A DNA stretch of 64,000 bases, taken from Agrocybe praecox (taxonomy: Eukaryota > Basidiomycota > Agaricomycetes > Agaricales > Agrocybaceae). The stretch lies in the NCBI GenBank assembly GCA_964017145.1, contig OZ024841.1, forward strand, positions 124,001 to 188,000, written 5' to 3'. The stretch's first letter is position 1, and the number at the start of each line of letters is the position of its first letter. The notes under the pieces were generated by a model. The model was not told where the DNA came from. It saw only the letters and a list, made by a program, of their open reading frames with translations, and did no database searches. Below are positions 22,341-34,519 of this stretch, one piece after another. The translations under genes and the position numbers were made by a program.

Positions 22341-22674
22341 TTTTCTGTACTTTTATGCCTTAAAACTTCCTTATAAGGCTCTTATACCATCTGAAGAGTC
22401 TATAAGTACCTGATATAGAAAGAATAATGGATTCAATCTCTTTAAAACATAGTAAAAAAGCGAAAACATCCCAATTGGGAAATAACTTCCATATTTGGAC
22501 ATCAGCCAGAAATGATAGCTTTTAGCAAGCCTACTTTTCCTCTTTTCGTAATAAGTAAGTCACCTCACAGAATAAAGGCTGAATTTCACTAAACGTGAAC
22601 ATAGCTCATTTATCAAAGACCCAAAATCACGAAACAGAGACGCCTGGGCTTTATGTTTTCCACCTCTCTACACT

Positions 22675-24148
22675 ATGCCCGATCTTGAAGAAGGGTTAGA
22701 CGATCTCAATCCACTTTTACTTCTGATAAATTTCCAAAGATCCACATCCTTCAGATCATACGCATCTTCCTCAGCTTCATCTCCTACCCTTCGTGCATCA
22801 TCACCACTGGCAGGCCCTCTCTCTTCTTTTACTCCTTTACTTCACTCTCTTACGCCTCTCGAATTTGATGCGAGTTCTAAACAGGATGATAATGACTCAT
22901 ACTCGCCCCCACCTCGTTAGCTTCCTCTTTTGCCATGTCAGAAAGTTTATGAACGTCAAAACCGCAGACTTCATATAATCAACACTGCATACGATCCGGA
23001 TTTGCCCCAGAACAAGACTTACCCTCTTGAACGTGGAAATATGTTACAAGGTCTCCAATTCACTGCTAAACAGCGGGACTTGGTAGAAAGGGGTGAAACA
23101 CCAACGTCTTTGGCTGAATTTGAGAAGATGCTCATTGATCAACTCAAATCCGGAAAAATGGAGGAGGATAGGTGTATCTGCCTTGATCCTGCAATCTTAG
23201 AGAAGTAAGCATTATATGTTCACCAATGATAGTATTGACCTTGTCTTGTATAGAGATATGGACCTCTGTATAAACGACAAAAACGGTAACTTCATAATGA
23301 TCCTTGATACATCTATGCCAGATTATTTGCAGGAAAATCTCGTCGGCGATCTTCAGGCAGTATGGCCTTCTGTGTTTACAGATACAAACACTTTTACCGC
23401 TGATCTGGGCTATTGATACAAGAGTATCCACTGCAGCCTCTATAACTGTTTCTCTGCAAAGGTGAAATTGAGGTTATGCGTATATTATTTTTGTCAAATT
23501 TTAATATTTCTGTCAAGGGCACAGATGCTCCAACAGATATTCATCCCACACAACTGATACGCCAACATGCCAAAAATGCTCCAAATCCTTATTTGTTTAT
23601 TCCTTGTGGCTCTAAAGAGCTAAACGCCAACATTGATGAGTACAACCAGCTTTGTTCTGCCTTTGTGGACGTTCTTGAGTGGCAGAAAGTAGAAGTACGT
23701 CTATTTTGATGTATGTCAAATTTTCTCCTAACCATATATCTAGATGGAACACCTCCTTCCTGATGTCGCTGAAACCCTGCAGGAATATGTCGACTCTCTT
23801 CCTGACAATGAAATGGCGCCCATGGAACCTTTCTCAAGCCTCGTTATCAACCTCAACTGTATGACTGGCATCCACAGGGACTGGAATGACTGGCATGTAT
23901 GCGGTGTTCTTGTCATCTCTGAATGTATTGGAGGTGCAACTTCTTTCTACGAATATGGACTGTCGATCAAAGGAAGAAATGGTGACTACATGCTTTTCAG
24001 ATTGCACAAGGTTAGCCACTTAAACCAGCCCTTCAATGGTTTATGCACATCATTGGTTTTTTATGCTGATAAAGAAGCGGAGTCCTGGATCAAGGAGAAG
24101 TTCAATGGTTGGGCCAATAATATGTATTTTGTCAATCTGAATGCCTGA
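22675..24148 (+). pseudogene. TET/JBP-like 2OG-Fe(II) oxygenase gene, two in-frame stops
   Basis: Exons join in phase through introns 23205-23253, 23462-23517 and 23695-23743. The last exon has the double-stranded beta-helix signature of fungal TET/JBP-like dioxygenases: metal-binding HRD in GIHRDWNDWHVCGVL, GGATSFYEYGLSIKGRNGD, and the distal His in HKVSHLNQPF. Active relatives would oxidise methylated bases in DNA. The frame has TAG at 22918-22920 and TGA at 23414-23416, and the position where relatives keep an Arg before SLVxxxDK is Cys here (NGLCTSLVFYADK), so 2OG binding is doubtful. The first 80 codons may not belong to the conserved protein. Family assignment is from remembered sequence patterns. 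Confidence 0.6.
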
Positions 24149-24322
24149 TATAAGTCTCTCGAATAAATTATATTTTGCTTTGTTATTTTGGATTTTTTTT
24201 GTTTGTACATGGTTTGAACCTGAAACAAGTTTGTGCCTGCTCCTTTCAAGTTCAACCTCGCTGTTGACTACTTAAAATTCTCCACTTTATACTTTATTTC
24301 TCCCCATACTCTCCTTATTATT

Positions 24323-26391
24323 ATGGTATCTCAGACAAGGCGCTCTGCACGTTCGGGATCTCAGTCGCCTGTGCATTCTTCAGGGGTAAAAATGAAAAAG
24401 ACAAGCAAGAATACTGTTGCTAAAAAGAAAACCACGACTGGTGCTACTTCAAAACAGAAAACAGCTCCTCCACCTCCATCAACACCACAACCTTCCCAAC
24501 ATAGGCTCATGCTGGAAGAAGAAAGATTGGTGTGCGCTCTTGCTGACAAAAAGAAAAAAAAAGTCATCAGCAAGCCAAAAATGCCTCAGACCAAGGTAAG
24601 TATATATAATGCGTGCTTCTCTTAATTGACATAATCTGTCTACTAGCGAGCCGAGATATTAATGCTTCTATGCTCAAACAAGACTCGGAATCTGATTTAT
24701 CGGATGACAATCAAGATCCCAAGCTCAAGCAAAAAGCCACCAAAAACCCAGAAGTTAGTGGGGATGAAGAAGAGGAAGCTTCTGGTCCCGCTAAGAAGAA
24801 AAGCAGAGGTGCAGCTGATAATCTCTCTCACAAAGAAATGGACTTGGCCAAAGATCTTAGTGGGGAGGATGATGCTGACTGGTACTCAGATACAGGCTCA
24901 GTTGACGGCCAAAAGAGTTTTTATCGATCTGACTCTGAGGAAGACGAAGATGAAGAAAATCAAGAAGACGAAGAGCTTGAGGATGAGCCACTACCTTCTG
25001 GTGCACCAAATAATGAGTTATTCATGAATGGTGTATGTTTCTTCATTTATTTAACATCTACTGTTCACTGGAATTATCTAGATATACACACAAAAAGCAC
25101 CTGAAAAGAAAACACGTGCAAGACGCGCTCACATGTCCAGTGACACCACTGCTGGCCATCCAAGATCAGGCAAGGTTGTCGAGGGTGACTTTGACAAAGA
25201 AGTCTTGCGTTTGGCAATAGCCGCAAAGGCCTATTTCCGCCAGCAAGCTGCTCTTGAAGAGGCTTACCCACCAAAGGATGCCCTTGAACGTTACAAGCAG
25301 TCCATGTCCATGATCAAGCAGGCTGCTAGAGCTGATTCCTCAAGCTCCAAGCCCACCTTGATCGTTATTATGAGAAGGCTTACTGACTCTGACAACAAGG
25401 ACACATTGGAGGCCTTAATGACATACGTGCAGTATTATTTATATTTTTAAGTGAATAACTGACTAAGCTTCATGTAGGCGTCTTATGGAAGGGGCCATCT
25501 GACCAGTTCACTCACTATCAAGACCTCCGAGCATATCTCAAGCTATTACAAGATTGGTGGGGAGTTCATGGATCCAAACAACATCCAAAAGAAAGTCAAA
25601 TGGTTGATCACAGCTGGTCATTTCAAATTTGGTGAGCTTAACATCGATGCAAGTATCTTTTTTATTATTAAGCTTCTTACTAATTTCTTATATATATACC
25701 AGAATGAAACGCATAACAAACACCTACCCTTTCCCCATCCCATCATAGCCCATATCATATGCATACAGTGGTTTGGGAAAAGCAGAAGCGACCAAGGTGC
25801 GTATAACATCATGGTGGCCGCACAGCGTATTTTTCCACGGGTCATAATCCTGACTGTCACTTGTGTATATCTACATATTTGTCTTTTATTTTTTACTTAT
25901 TAATTGTTTTGTCAGATTGAACACTGCTTGAGGTGCTGGGCAACAGGAGCCAAGACCAATATTCACTTTAGTGAGGATAATTGCAGCGAGCGGTAGCTAA
26001 TGCGATTCTTTCTTTATTATCTCTGTTTAATCTTTTATGGTATACAGATACGCTCATCATGCAAAGGCATACAAGATTCTTCAGGCCAAGTCGCCAAGTT
26101 ATGCACGGCACCTCGAAGAAAGCATGTATGCCAAAATTCAGTAAGTGGAAGTAAAATTTTCTATATGGATATTACTAATTTTACCATAGTGCGCAAACCT
26201 CTCCTAGTGGGGGAGCTGGTTCTCCTGAGGAGGAGTTTGATGGTGTCGATCTCGACTTTTTGGAAGCATCTGCAAAATCAGCCCTTGGCAAACCTGCTGG
26301 CAGTCCTCTTGCCCAATCCACCCCATCCACCATCAATGCAACTGATGCAGATATTACTAGCGCTGGATTTGTGGTCAATATATTACTTTAA
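24323..26391 (+). CDS. DUF6532-type protein with basic/acidic N-terminus (multi-exon)
   Basis: Start MVSQTRRSARSG at 24323. A Lys/Thr/Pro-rich head, then a strongly acidic linker (SEEDEDEENQEDEELEDEP), then a helical region: GKVVEGDFDKEVLRLAIAAK, LPFPHPIIAHIICIQWF, IEHCLRCWATGAKTN, SERYAHHAKAYKIL. These match my recollection of DUF6532, abundant in Agaricomycetes and of unknown function. Introns: 24600-24646 (donor uncertain, 24596 or 24600), 25033-25081, one from the GTGCAG at about 25430 to 25479, a likely GC-AG intron beginning after GELNID near 25650, one near 25866-25915, then two near 26000-26055 and 26143-26190. The reading then stays open to TAA 26389-26391. The gene appears intact, unlike its neighbour. 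Confidence 0.6.
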
Positions 26392-26929
26392 ATTCATTAT
26401 TATTTATGTATAAATGCTCGCTTGTTTCTCAATCCGCTGGCTGTAGTAGCCTATTAATATATCTGCGTTTTTTAACCCCAAATTTTCACTGAATCTGAGG
26501 ATGTCTGATGATGCCTGGGGGCTATATTACTTGTTAACAGAATTAAAGGGTCTTGAGTATATGCTTGCACTCAAAGGGTCTTGGATGTTATTTAGCTCAT
26601 TTGAGGTTCTCGTAGATTCTATGTTTTCCTGCAGTAGGGCAAAGATGTTATGCTATTTACTAGCTATACAAAGGCTATAAATTCTTGATTAACAAAAATG
26701 TATTCTCAGCTAATCCTTGATGATGAATACACTAAGTAAGTGTCTATTTGTGACATCTGACACCTAAGACTAAAAAAAGATGACCTGTACTTCAATGCAT
26801 TTTAAATTGCCTTAGTACACCTCGAGGATATGAATATCGGCTAGGGCATAGCCCCCAGGTTATTCTAGACTCCAAGCTGCCTTGACTGCCTTGACTGCCT
26901 TATAGCACCCTGGGGGTGCCTCAAGGCTC

Positions 26930-26956
26930 CAAAGGCGTAAAGTGTTTTTCCTGATG
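26930..26956 (-). repeat. Right terminal inverted repeat
   Basis: Reverse complement of the left copy at 21168-21194 with two mismatches. Short GCCTTGA repeats lie just inside (26876-26910). Confidence 0.7.
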
Positions 26957-28870
26957 AAGCAAGCTGTCCTGCAAGGAAAACGTCGTGAATAAGGGAGCCA
27001 GGCAAACACAGTAAATGCGGATTTTAGATTTGGAAGGTTGCCATACGTATCTGCCAGGTCCGTTTCTTGCAATCGAGGATTCATAACAGATTGCTGTAGG
27101 GAATCAGGGTCCACTGGCGAGCCTATGCCAGGGCTAAATATATACACACTTGAGCTACAATTATGCATCAACACCAGGCCATATCGACAACTCACCCTGC
27201 GTGATTCGGCTCTTTATCCGGAGTAGAACCCCCCAATGCAACAGGGCTGATTTGAGGCATTTAAAGAGATTAGGGTGGTGCTATGTAAGCAGGATCTTGA
27301 CAAGTCACTTACCCACTGTCATCCTCGTTGCGCTGATCGTGGCGATCACGGTCTTTTTTAGACTGAATATTGGATGTTTGTTGATCATTTGTACTGCTGT
27401 GAGGTAATTTCTTCGGAGTCCTAAGATTAGATATAGCAGATATAAATACAGTCAATATTGAGTTGAGATTGGGCGTCTATTATGTAAATGTATTCGGGGA
27501 CTCACTCTTCCCTATTGGACAATTCTGCATCACCAGCAGATCTCTTGCGACTGCCAACCTTTGTCAGTCATAGAAACATTGAGAACAGGTCAGCATAGCC
27601 TACCCTTCCTGATGGGTTGCTTGGGATCTGCTTGTTTTGTTCACGGTAGACATGGATTGCTGCCTTAAAAGGGTTGAGATTTCTTCCAAAAAAAAAGAAA
27701 TCGCTGACCTGGAGACTTGTTGTACATGGGTACTTGTACTTGAGGGGTAATTGCTGTCGCTTCTGTAGATATACATTAACCCCCTCCGGGAGATTCAATG
27801 CACAAAGAGTCACAGACCAAGCAACAATTGAGACTGGGTGGATGCAGAGTAGAGGCTAGAAATCGAACACAAATTATTGATGTACCTCTTTATACCCTTC
27901 GACCCAACTTACCATAGACATCCTAACTCGATGTAGTAACATAAAAGCGACGCTGTTAGCGACCGTCATTACACAACGGAAATGATGAGTGGATAGGCCG
28001 CGCGAACGAGGCGAAACGTGTCAAGATGTCGCGCCTTGGTCATACAATATATCAGAAGTAAAACCAACCAAATTCCAAGAAGGCCTTACCTTCATCTCCA
28101 AATCTCGAATCTGCAAGCATAGATCGAATCTCTGTGAGACTTTGAAGTTCTTTGAAATCTAATACGCGACACTTGAATTGACATCAAATGGGGTACATAT
28201 CACTCACTGATTTAATTATGTGATGACCCAGTGGGGATCTGGAGTAATGACGGCAAAGCCCCAATAGCACTTAAATACAACCCTGTCTAAGCAATGAGGG
28301 CAAACATAATACATTTATTTGATAGATCCAATGGTCTCTCAGTCGCTGGAGAGAGAGAGTGCCTGTTATTTTCTCCTCTTCTCAAACATTACCTCCTTTA
28401 TCAACTTCACTACAATATCTAGAATCGTGAATGTTCCTGTTTCATGGTGAGGCGGTACTTCCTGCTCCATGCTTATAAGTTAGTACTGAAGAGGTCATAA
28501 AAGTCCGCCTGGCCGGTAATTGTCATTCATTGATATTCTGAGCAGCTTGACTGAGCGATTTCGACGGGTTTCGACTTTAATCGAGCATTTTTTTTTTTCA
28601 GGTTCTACGAGTTGTGAAAGCGGTGTCTTCGCAACGAGATAATTCCGCAGAACTTCGATTTGGAGTAAGAGTCAATAGAAAAATTGTAACAAATTGTAAG
28701 TAGAGATACAGTAGGATAGACTTGCGTCCAAATTCAATGGGTACATGCTGCACATGGGGAAGAGGACTTCCCAAGAACACAGGGATTCACCACTGTGTGC
28801 ACATATAAGAATAGCGTAAGACTTCTGATATTTTTTCAAATGACAGCGCATTCATACACTCACATCCTCA
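26957..28870. other. No supported gene
   Basis: A minus-strand frame at 27568-27813 (SDFFFFGRNLNPFKAAIHVY) looks somewhat protein-like, but no exon chain or family could be established. Otherwise non-coding with a T-rich run near 28590. Confidence 0.35.
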
Positions 28871-29993
28871 ATGGACGAACACTACGATAAACATCTTGCT
28901 AGTGAGTAACGTATTGAGTTTGTTCTCTTAAAACTCATAGTGATTTCTAGAGAACATACTCGAAAGAGTTTTTCAGGAGGGAGACAACAACTGTTTGACA
29001 CGTCTCTTTGAGGTTAGACGCCTATAATTTCTTGAGTCCATTTTACTTACTTTTCGACACCAACAGGGACTGAATATGGCAAACTCCGTGGATTTCCAAG
29101 TGTCCCACATAGAGAAGCCACAATCTTTCGTCATTGCCCGTACACAGGGGTCCGAATCAACTCTGCACTCTGGACATCCAAGTCTAATTACCTTCAAAGG
29201 GATCCTAGTATCCAAGAGCCTCCCCCCGTTCAATATGGATGACCTGTATGAACCTTTGTTCGCACTATATTGGTACTTCATATTGACACCTTTTCAGCCC
29301 TAGAGACATTGCCAAATTGAAGTATAAACGACAGGTGGCTGCGATATCGGGCTTGAATGTACCCAAATTCGACATCGGGATAAGAAATTTGGGAGTCCTG
29401 CACGATATACTGGCACGCCAATTTCCGGAAGGTCAATTAGAGATCTGGGAGCCGAGGGTGTCCCAAGGGTCAATGGTTTTCGAAGCTAGCAATCGTTTGT
29501 TCATGCCTGTGTACGACATAGCCCCTGGCGAGGCCATCAATTTCCCTGAAGAATGGGACATCAGCAAAAAAATACAGACTGCAGGCAGAGATAAATTCAA
29601 ATTCACCAACAATAATATGATGTCGTATAAAATGAAAAAAATCGAAGACAATATTGAGAGGTATTCATTTACTCACTTTCATCACACCTGCGCAATGATA
29701 ACTCACGCCTCATGTGATAATCCAGGTTTTACAATATTTCTCCTGCCAAGTTCCGCCTAGGAGACATCGTGGAGATGGATTTCTTCGTCACCGCGGTTCG
29801 AGTGGGAAAGAAAAGGTACAGGATGTTAGTCAAGCTGAAAGGCTTGACTCTCATTGATGACTCCTGTTCAAAAGTAAGCACCCAGCATTAAACCTAGTCA
29901 AAGTATTCTGTTGATGATGCGGATGGACAGCTGGCGTCACTTTTGCGAATCCAGTTACAGATGTCGCTGGTGAAAACTTCCAGTACTAAATGA
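28871..29993 (+). CDS. Unknown protein of an Agaricomycete family (290 aa, 6 exons)
   Basis: Six exons join in phase: 28871-28901, 28951-29012, 29067-29272, 29298-29660, 29726-29873 and 29931-29993 (TGA). All introns are GT-AG and 25-65 bp long. The C-terminal part (YNISPAKFRLGDIVEMDFF, then KKRYRMLVKLKGLTLIDDS) belongs to a short uncharacterised protein family I recall from mushroom genomes. It looks like a beta-rich domain; no catalytic motif is visible. The middle contains VPKFDIGIRNLGVLHDIL. A copia retrotransposon is inserted 48 bp after the stop codon, probably within the 3' UTR or polyadenylation region, which could alter transcript ends. Confidence 0.65.
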
Positions 29994-30041
29994 TCCAGTA
30001 GTGAGATAGAAGAGGACGAGAGCGAAGCACTTAAGAGCGTG

Positions 30042-30396
30042 TGTTGACGATAACCGAACCCCCTCGTGAAGCCAAAGGCACTCGCTTAGTACCTTTCCTA
30101 TTATGATTATTCACTTTCCTTATATGTTCAGCTGTTTTTCTTCTGCTCTGGTACTATGCAGTACCAGCGGGTACTTCCGTTCGAAGCACTTTCGTGCATT
30201 TTCACTTATGCTACCTCAGCCGTTTACTTCCGTATTCCGTCTGAGGTTAGCTTTTCATTACTATCTATATATGTATATTCTTCTGACATTTACTACCTAT
30301 AGTACTTACACTGCGTTTCCGTCTATAGGTAGATATACAATATAGCCGTTTACTTCCGTATTCCGTCTGAGTACTTACACTGCGTTTCCGTCTATA
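30042..30396 (+). repeat. 5' LTR of copia element
   Basis: Starts TGTTGACGATAACC and ends CGTCTATA. Contains internal short repeats (GTTTACTTCCGTATTCCGTC and GTACTTACACTGCGTTTCCG each occur twice). The TG...TA ends deviate from the usual TG...CA. Confidence 0.95.
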
Positions 30397-30408
30397 GGTT
30401 ATGGGCCC
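30397..30408 (+). other. Primer-binding site, initiator-tRNA(Met) anticodon-loop type
   Basis: GGTTATGGGCCC immediately follows the LTR. Its complement GGGCCCATAACC matches the anticodon stem-loop of eukaryotic initiator tRNA-Met (CAU anticodon with flanking GGG/CCC), as in the half-tRNA priming described for Drosophila copia. This is inference; the host tRNA is not in the window. Confidence 0.6.
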
Positions 30409-33400
30409 CGCGCAATAAAGTTTACCAGAAACTTTGGAATACTGTACTTTGGTTCAGGCTCGAACTAAATATACATAATACATTACACTTTCCACTTCCC
30501 TCTCTCACGATGACCTCAAAAATAGGAGGAATCTCACCTCCGAATCTCGCCGAAAACGAAAAATTCGACGGCACCAACTACATCGAATGGCGCGAGAAGA
30601 TACTTATGGCATGCCGTGTCCGCGGTGCGCGTGGATACCTCGAGGGAAAAATTCCCAATCCAGCGCCTGCCACGTCATCAACTTCTCAGACTACTTCCAC
30701 CACTACCAACCGGCCTATCAACCCAACCACTGTTCTACTTCCTCCTGACGAAACACCATGGACGTCATTGTACCCCAGCGCTGAGGAGTGGGACTCCCGC
30801 GATGCATGGTGCTTGTTGGCAATATGCCAGAATGTTGCGAACGCAGTGGGACTTGGTTTGAAGACGGATGGAACCGCAGCAGAGGCTTGGAAATCCCTTG
30901 AAGACCGATACAATACAGTGTCAGACCTTGCGAGAGTCTATGCACAACGGGAGCTGCGCGAGCTTCGTATGGAAGAGGGGGATGATTTTCCGACACATAT
31001 GGCAAACTTGCACACCAAGCACAAACGTGCAAACGCGGTGGGGGCACATATCGATGATAGCGATTTCAAGGAGATCATCCTCACCTCGCTTCCCTCATCT
31101 TGGGATATCATCATCTCGTCCATCAGCCCAACAGCAGCCTCTGTCGAAACCATTATCCATCTCGACAGGTACTGGAGTAGGGTTGGCCGTAATTCCAAGG
31201 TCAAGTCTGCGGGTACCTCTGCGGTCGCGCTCAAAGCGAACGCACGATCGGAACACTTCGTCAGGAAAGTGTGCACCAACCCAAACTGTCGACGAAAGGG
31301 GCACCTCATATCCGACTGCTATTGGAAGGGAGGCGGAAAGGAAGGCCAATTCCCTCCTGGTTTCGGTCAACGAGGAGGCCCTGCTGGGACGGCAGCATCA
31401 GTAGTTGGGAATCAATCCACAACCTACACCGCACCTACTGCTAACATCGCCGTAGTGGAGACTGCGTATGCACTCATGGCGCACGTTGATGTCCAAGACC
31501 TTCACATCGAGAGCTCAGTGGACACGTTGGAGCCAGAGGTCACCGAATATGTTGTCACGGCAATTCCGAGCAAGGAAAGGGTGGATGAAGTTCAGGCACT
31601 GGCAGCTGGGGAGGATTTCGGAGTAGATAAAATCACGTACGCAGATTCCGGAGCGAGTAACCACTGCTTCGTCAATAAGACCGATTTTTCCACCTACGAG
31701 AAGTTTGAAACCTTGAGAGAAGGACAAGCAGCCAGCAGATTATCAAAATTCCGTATACTTGGGAAGGGAACAGTCGTTAAACGATACAAATCAGCGAATA
31801 AAATCACAAAACTTACGTTTGCCAACGCCCTTCATACACCAGACTTTGCCGCAAATCTGATCTCGATAAGCCAATTCGACGATGCGAACTTCACTGTGCG
31901 TTTTGGTCAGGGAAGAGCTCGATTCTGTGACCCTTCGGGCAAGGAAATTCTTGACGTATCAAAAGTGAATGGGATGTATGTCTTCGAAGAAACCTGTGAC
32001 AAACCAGAAGCTGTAGCAATGCCGGCACGTTCGCAAGAGAAACCAACAACATTACAACAGTGGCATAGGCGATTCTGTCATTTTGGAGAGCGGACCATTA
32101 AGGAAATGGAAACAAAAGGACTCGTCGATGGACTTCATATTGTGAACTCAGACCGAGAGCCTGGGATGTGCGAGGACTGCATTTTCGGCAAGCAGACAGA
32201 CCGGCCATATGACGAGAAAGTGACTCCGGAACATGAAGTTCTCGAGAGAGTCCATATGGACCTGTGGGGACCAGCTCGAGTGAAATCGCGAGGTGGAGCT
32301 ACATACGCATTGATCATGACAGATGGCGCATCCTCATTCCGGAAGGAATATTTTTTGTCGGAAAAGTCGGCGGCTGCAACACTCCGAGCGGTGAAGGAGT
32401 ACGTTGCGGAGTCCGAGCTCCAAACCGGCAAGAAGGTTAGATGTTTCCGTTTCGACATGGGCAAGGAATTCCTCAATAGCATGTTGGAGCAGTTCTGCCG
32501 CGAAAATGGGATCAGGATCGAAACACCAGCACCTTATGCACATTCGGGCAATGGAGTAGCAGAGCGCACAAACCGCACGGTTATTGAAGGTCTTAGATGT
32601 ATTAGATGCGATGCTGGTCTTCCGCCATCTTACTGGGCAGAGCTCCTTGCTACTGTGGTCTATGTTTTAAACCTTATGCCCTCTCGTCGCCACCCAGGTA
32701 AAATCCCGGCCGAACGTTGGTTCAATAAACACCAAGACGTGTCACATCTACGTGCTATAGGGTCAACAGCATATGCTAAGATCCCAAAGGAGATTCACCC
32801 GTCAAAGCTTGATACAACTTCTGTGAAGTACACTCTGATCGGGTACTATGGACGTGATGCATACAAACTGGTGGATAGGGGCACAGGACAGGTAGTCAAG
32901 GCTCGAAATGTCGTGTTCGAGGAGGGAGATGGTCATCGTACATCTAACAACAATCAAGCTCTCTACGATGACGACGTTTTCGATGAAGGACATCCCACGG
33001 AAACAGCCTCTCAGCACCATTCCCACCCCCAGCCACTATCGCCTCAAAATGTGCACCAGCCGGAGATATCTGTGCCACACATGCCAGCGAAACCTGTTAC
33101 CGAGGCACAACCAGTGGCTCCTCGACACCGTAACAGCAATGAGCAGATGCCACGTAACCGATATGCTCCTTTGTACACTCTCAGCAGAGCACCTGATGTC
33201 ATGAGAGAACGAACAGGAAATGTTTCCGTTGACGCGCCACGCCGATCCACTCGTCTAGCTGAGCAGGCTGAAAAGGCTACAGCAGGAGGTGCCAGAGTGA
33301 CAGATGATAGTGGCCCGGTGGATGCAAATGCACACGCTGCTAAGATGTTTGAAGACAGCCATATGGCGCGACTCAACTCGGACCTGGATGATTACATCGC

Positions 33401-34519
33401 TTTAATGGCTGATATTGATCACAATAGCTACTTGCCTAAATCGTACAAGGATGCCATGCTCCATTCCGGTGACTGGTTATTGCCAATGCAGGCAGAAATG
33501 GATGTTATGGAGCGGCGAGGTGTGTTCACGAAGGTCGAGCGTCCGAAGGATAGAGCTGTGATTGGTTTGAAGTGGGTATATGGATTCAAGTTTGACGCAA
33601 CAGGGGAAATCATCAAGCGCAAGGCTCGTCTGGTTGCGCAAGGCTTTAATCAAATCCCAGGAGTCGATTTCAATGAAACATATGCTTCGGTTGCTCGCCT
33701 AGAATCACTACGAATGTGTCTTGCTATCATCGCCCATCTGTGTCTACATCTCTGGCAAATTGATTTTGTCGCAGCATACCTCAATAGCGACAATGCCTAC
33801 GAAGTCTATACTGAGCAAGCACCCGGTTTTGTTGCCGCAGGGGAGGAACACTTGGTCTATCGCGCCAACAAAACTGTGTACGGCATGATGGCAGGAGCAC
33901 ACGACTGGGAGAAGGAACTCTCGAAGACGTACAATTCCATGGGATATTACCAATCCAAGGCAGATCCATGTGTTCGTCACCGAGTGGTCAATGGTGAATA
34001 TACTCTCAATGTCACATATACGGACGACGTCGTTGGTGGCTCAACATCAGAAAAGGAACGGGCAAAGGCAATAGGGGAGCTAGAGAGCGCGTATGACATA
34101 AAGCAACTTGAGGAAGAAGGGAAGGGTCGCTATATATTAGGGATGAGTATGACAAGGGATGATGAAACTGGCGCCATCACAATATCACAACGACCATATT
34201 TCGAAAGGATTCTCAAGAGGTTCGGTATGGAAAATTGCAACCCGAAATATACTCCATTACCGCTCGGGATCAATCTAACTACTGACGACTGCGCCAAAAC
34301 CCCCGAACAGATCGAGTTCATGAAAGATAAGCCATTCAGAGCAGGCCTTGGGTCGGTTATGTGGGGCGAAGCCGGCACCCGACCGGATTTATCTCAAGCA
34401 GTAAACACGCTCGCTCGTCATCAGATTAATCCAGGGCCAGCTCACTGGAAGGCGCTCATGCATGTGTTTGCCTACATCAAAGCAACGCTCGACTACAAAA
34501 TTACTTACTGACCAGGAAC

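Larger units (their letters stand above)
21168..26956 (+). mobile_element. Inverted-repeat-bounded 5.8-kb element carrying TET/JBP-like and DUF6532-type genes
   Basis: CATCAGGAAAAACACTTT at 21168 is repeated reverse-complemented at 26939-26956, and the match extends to 25 of 27 positions. Both ends also carry clusters of GCCTTGA-type short repeats just inside. The interior contains AT-rich repeats (21.5-22.35 kb), a degenerate TET/JBP-like oxygenase gene and a DUF6532-type gene, both on the plus strand 170 bp apart. No transposase is recognised inside, so it would be non-autonomous. Target-site duplication is unclear (AGCAGGCT left and AGCAAGCT right are only approximate and asymmetrically placed). 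Published work links fungal TET/JBP expansions to KDZ-type DNA transposons, which fits, but the superfamily here is unproven. Confidence 0.55.

Noticed and set aside
26860..27195. Minus-strand 111-codon frame
   Set aside because: It runs through the right inverted repeat and low-complexity GCCTTGA repeats; composition explains the open frame.
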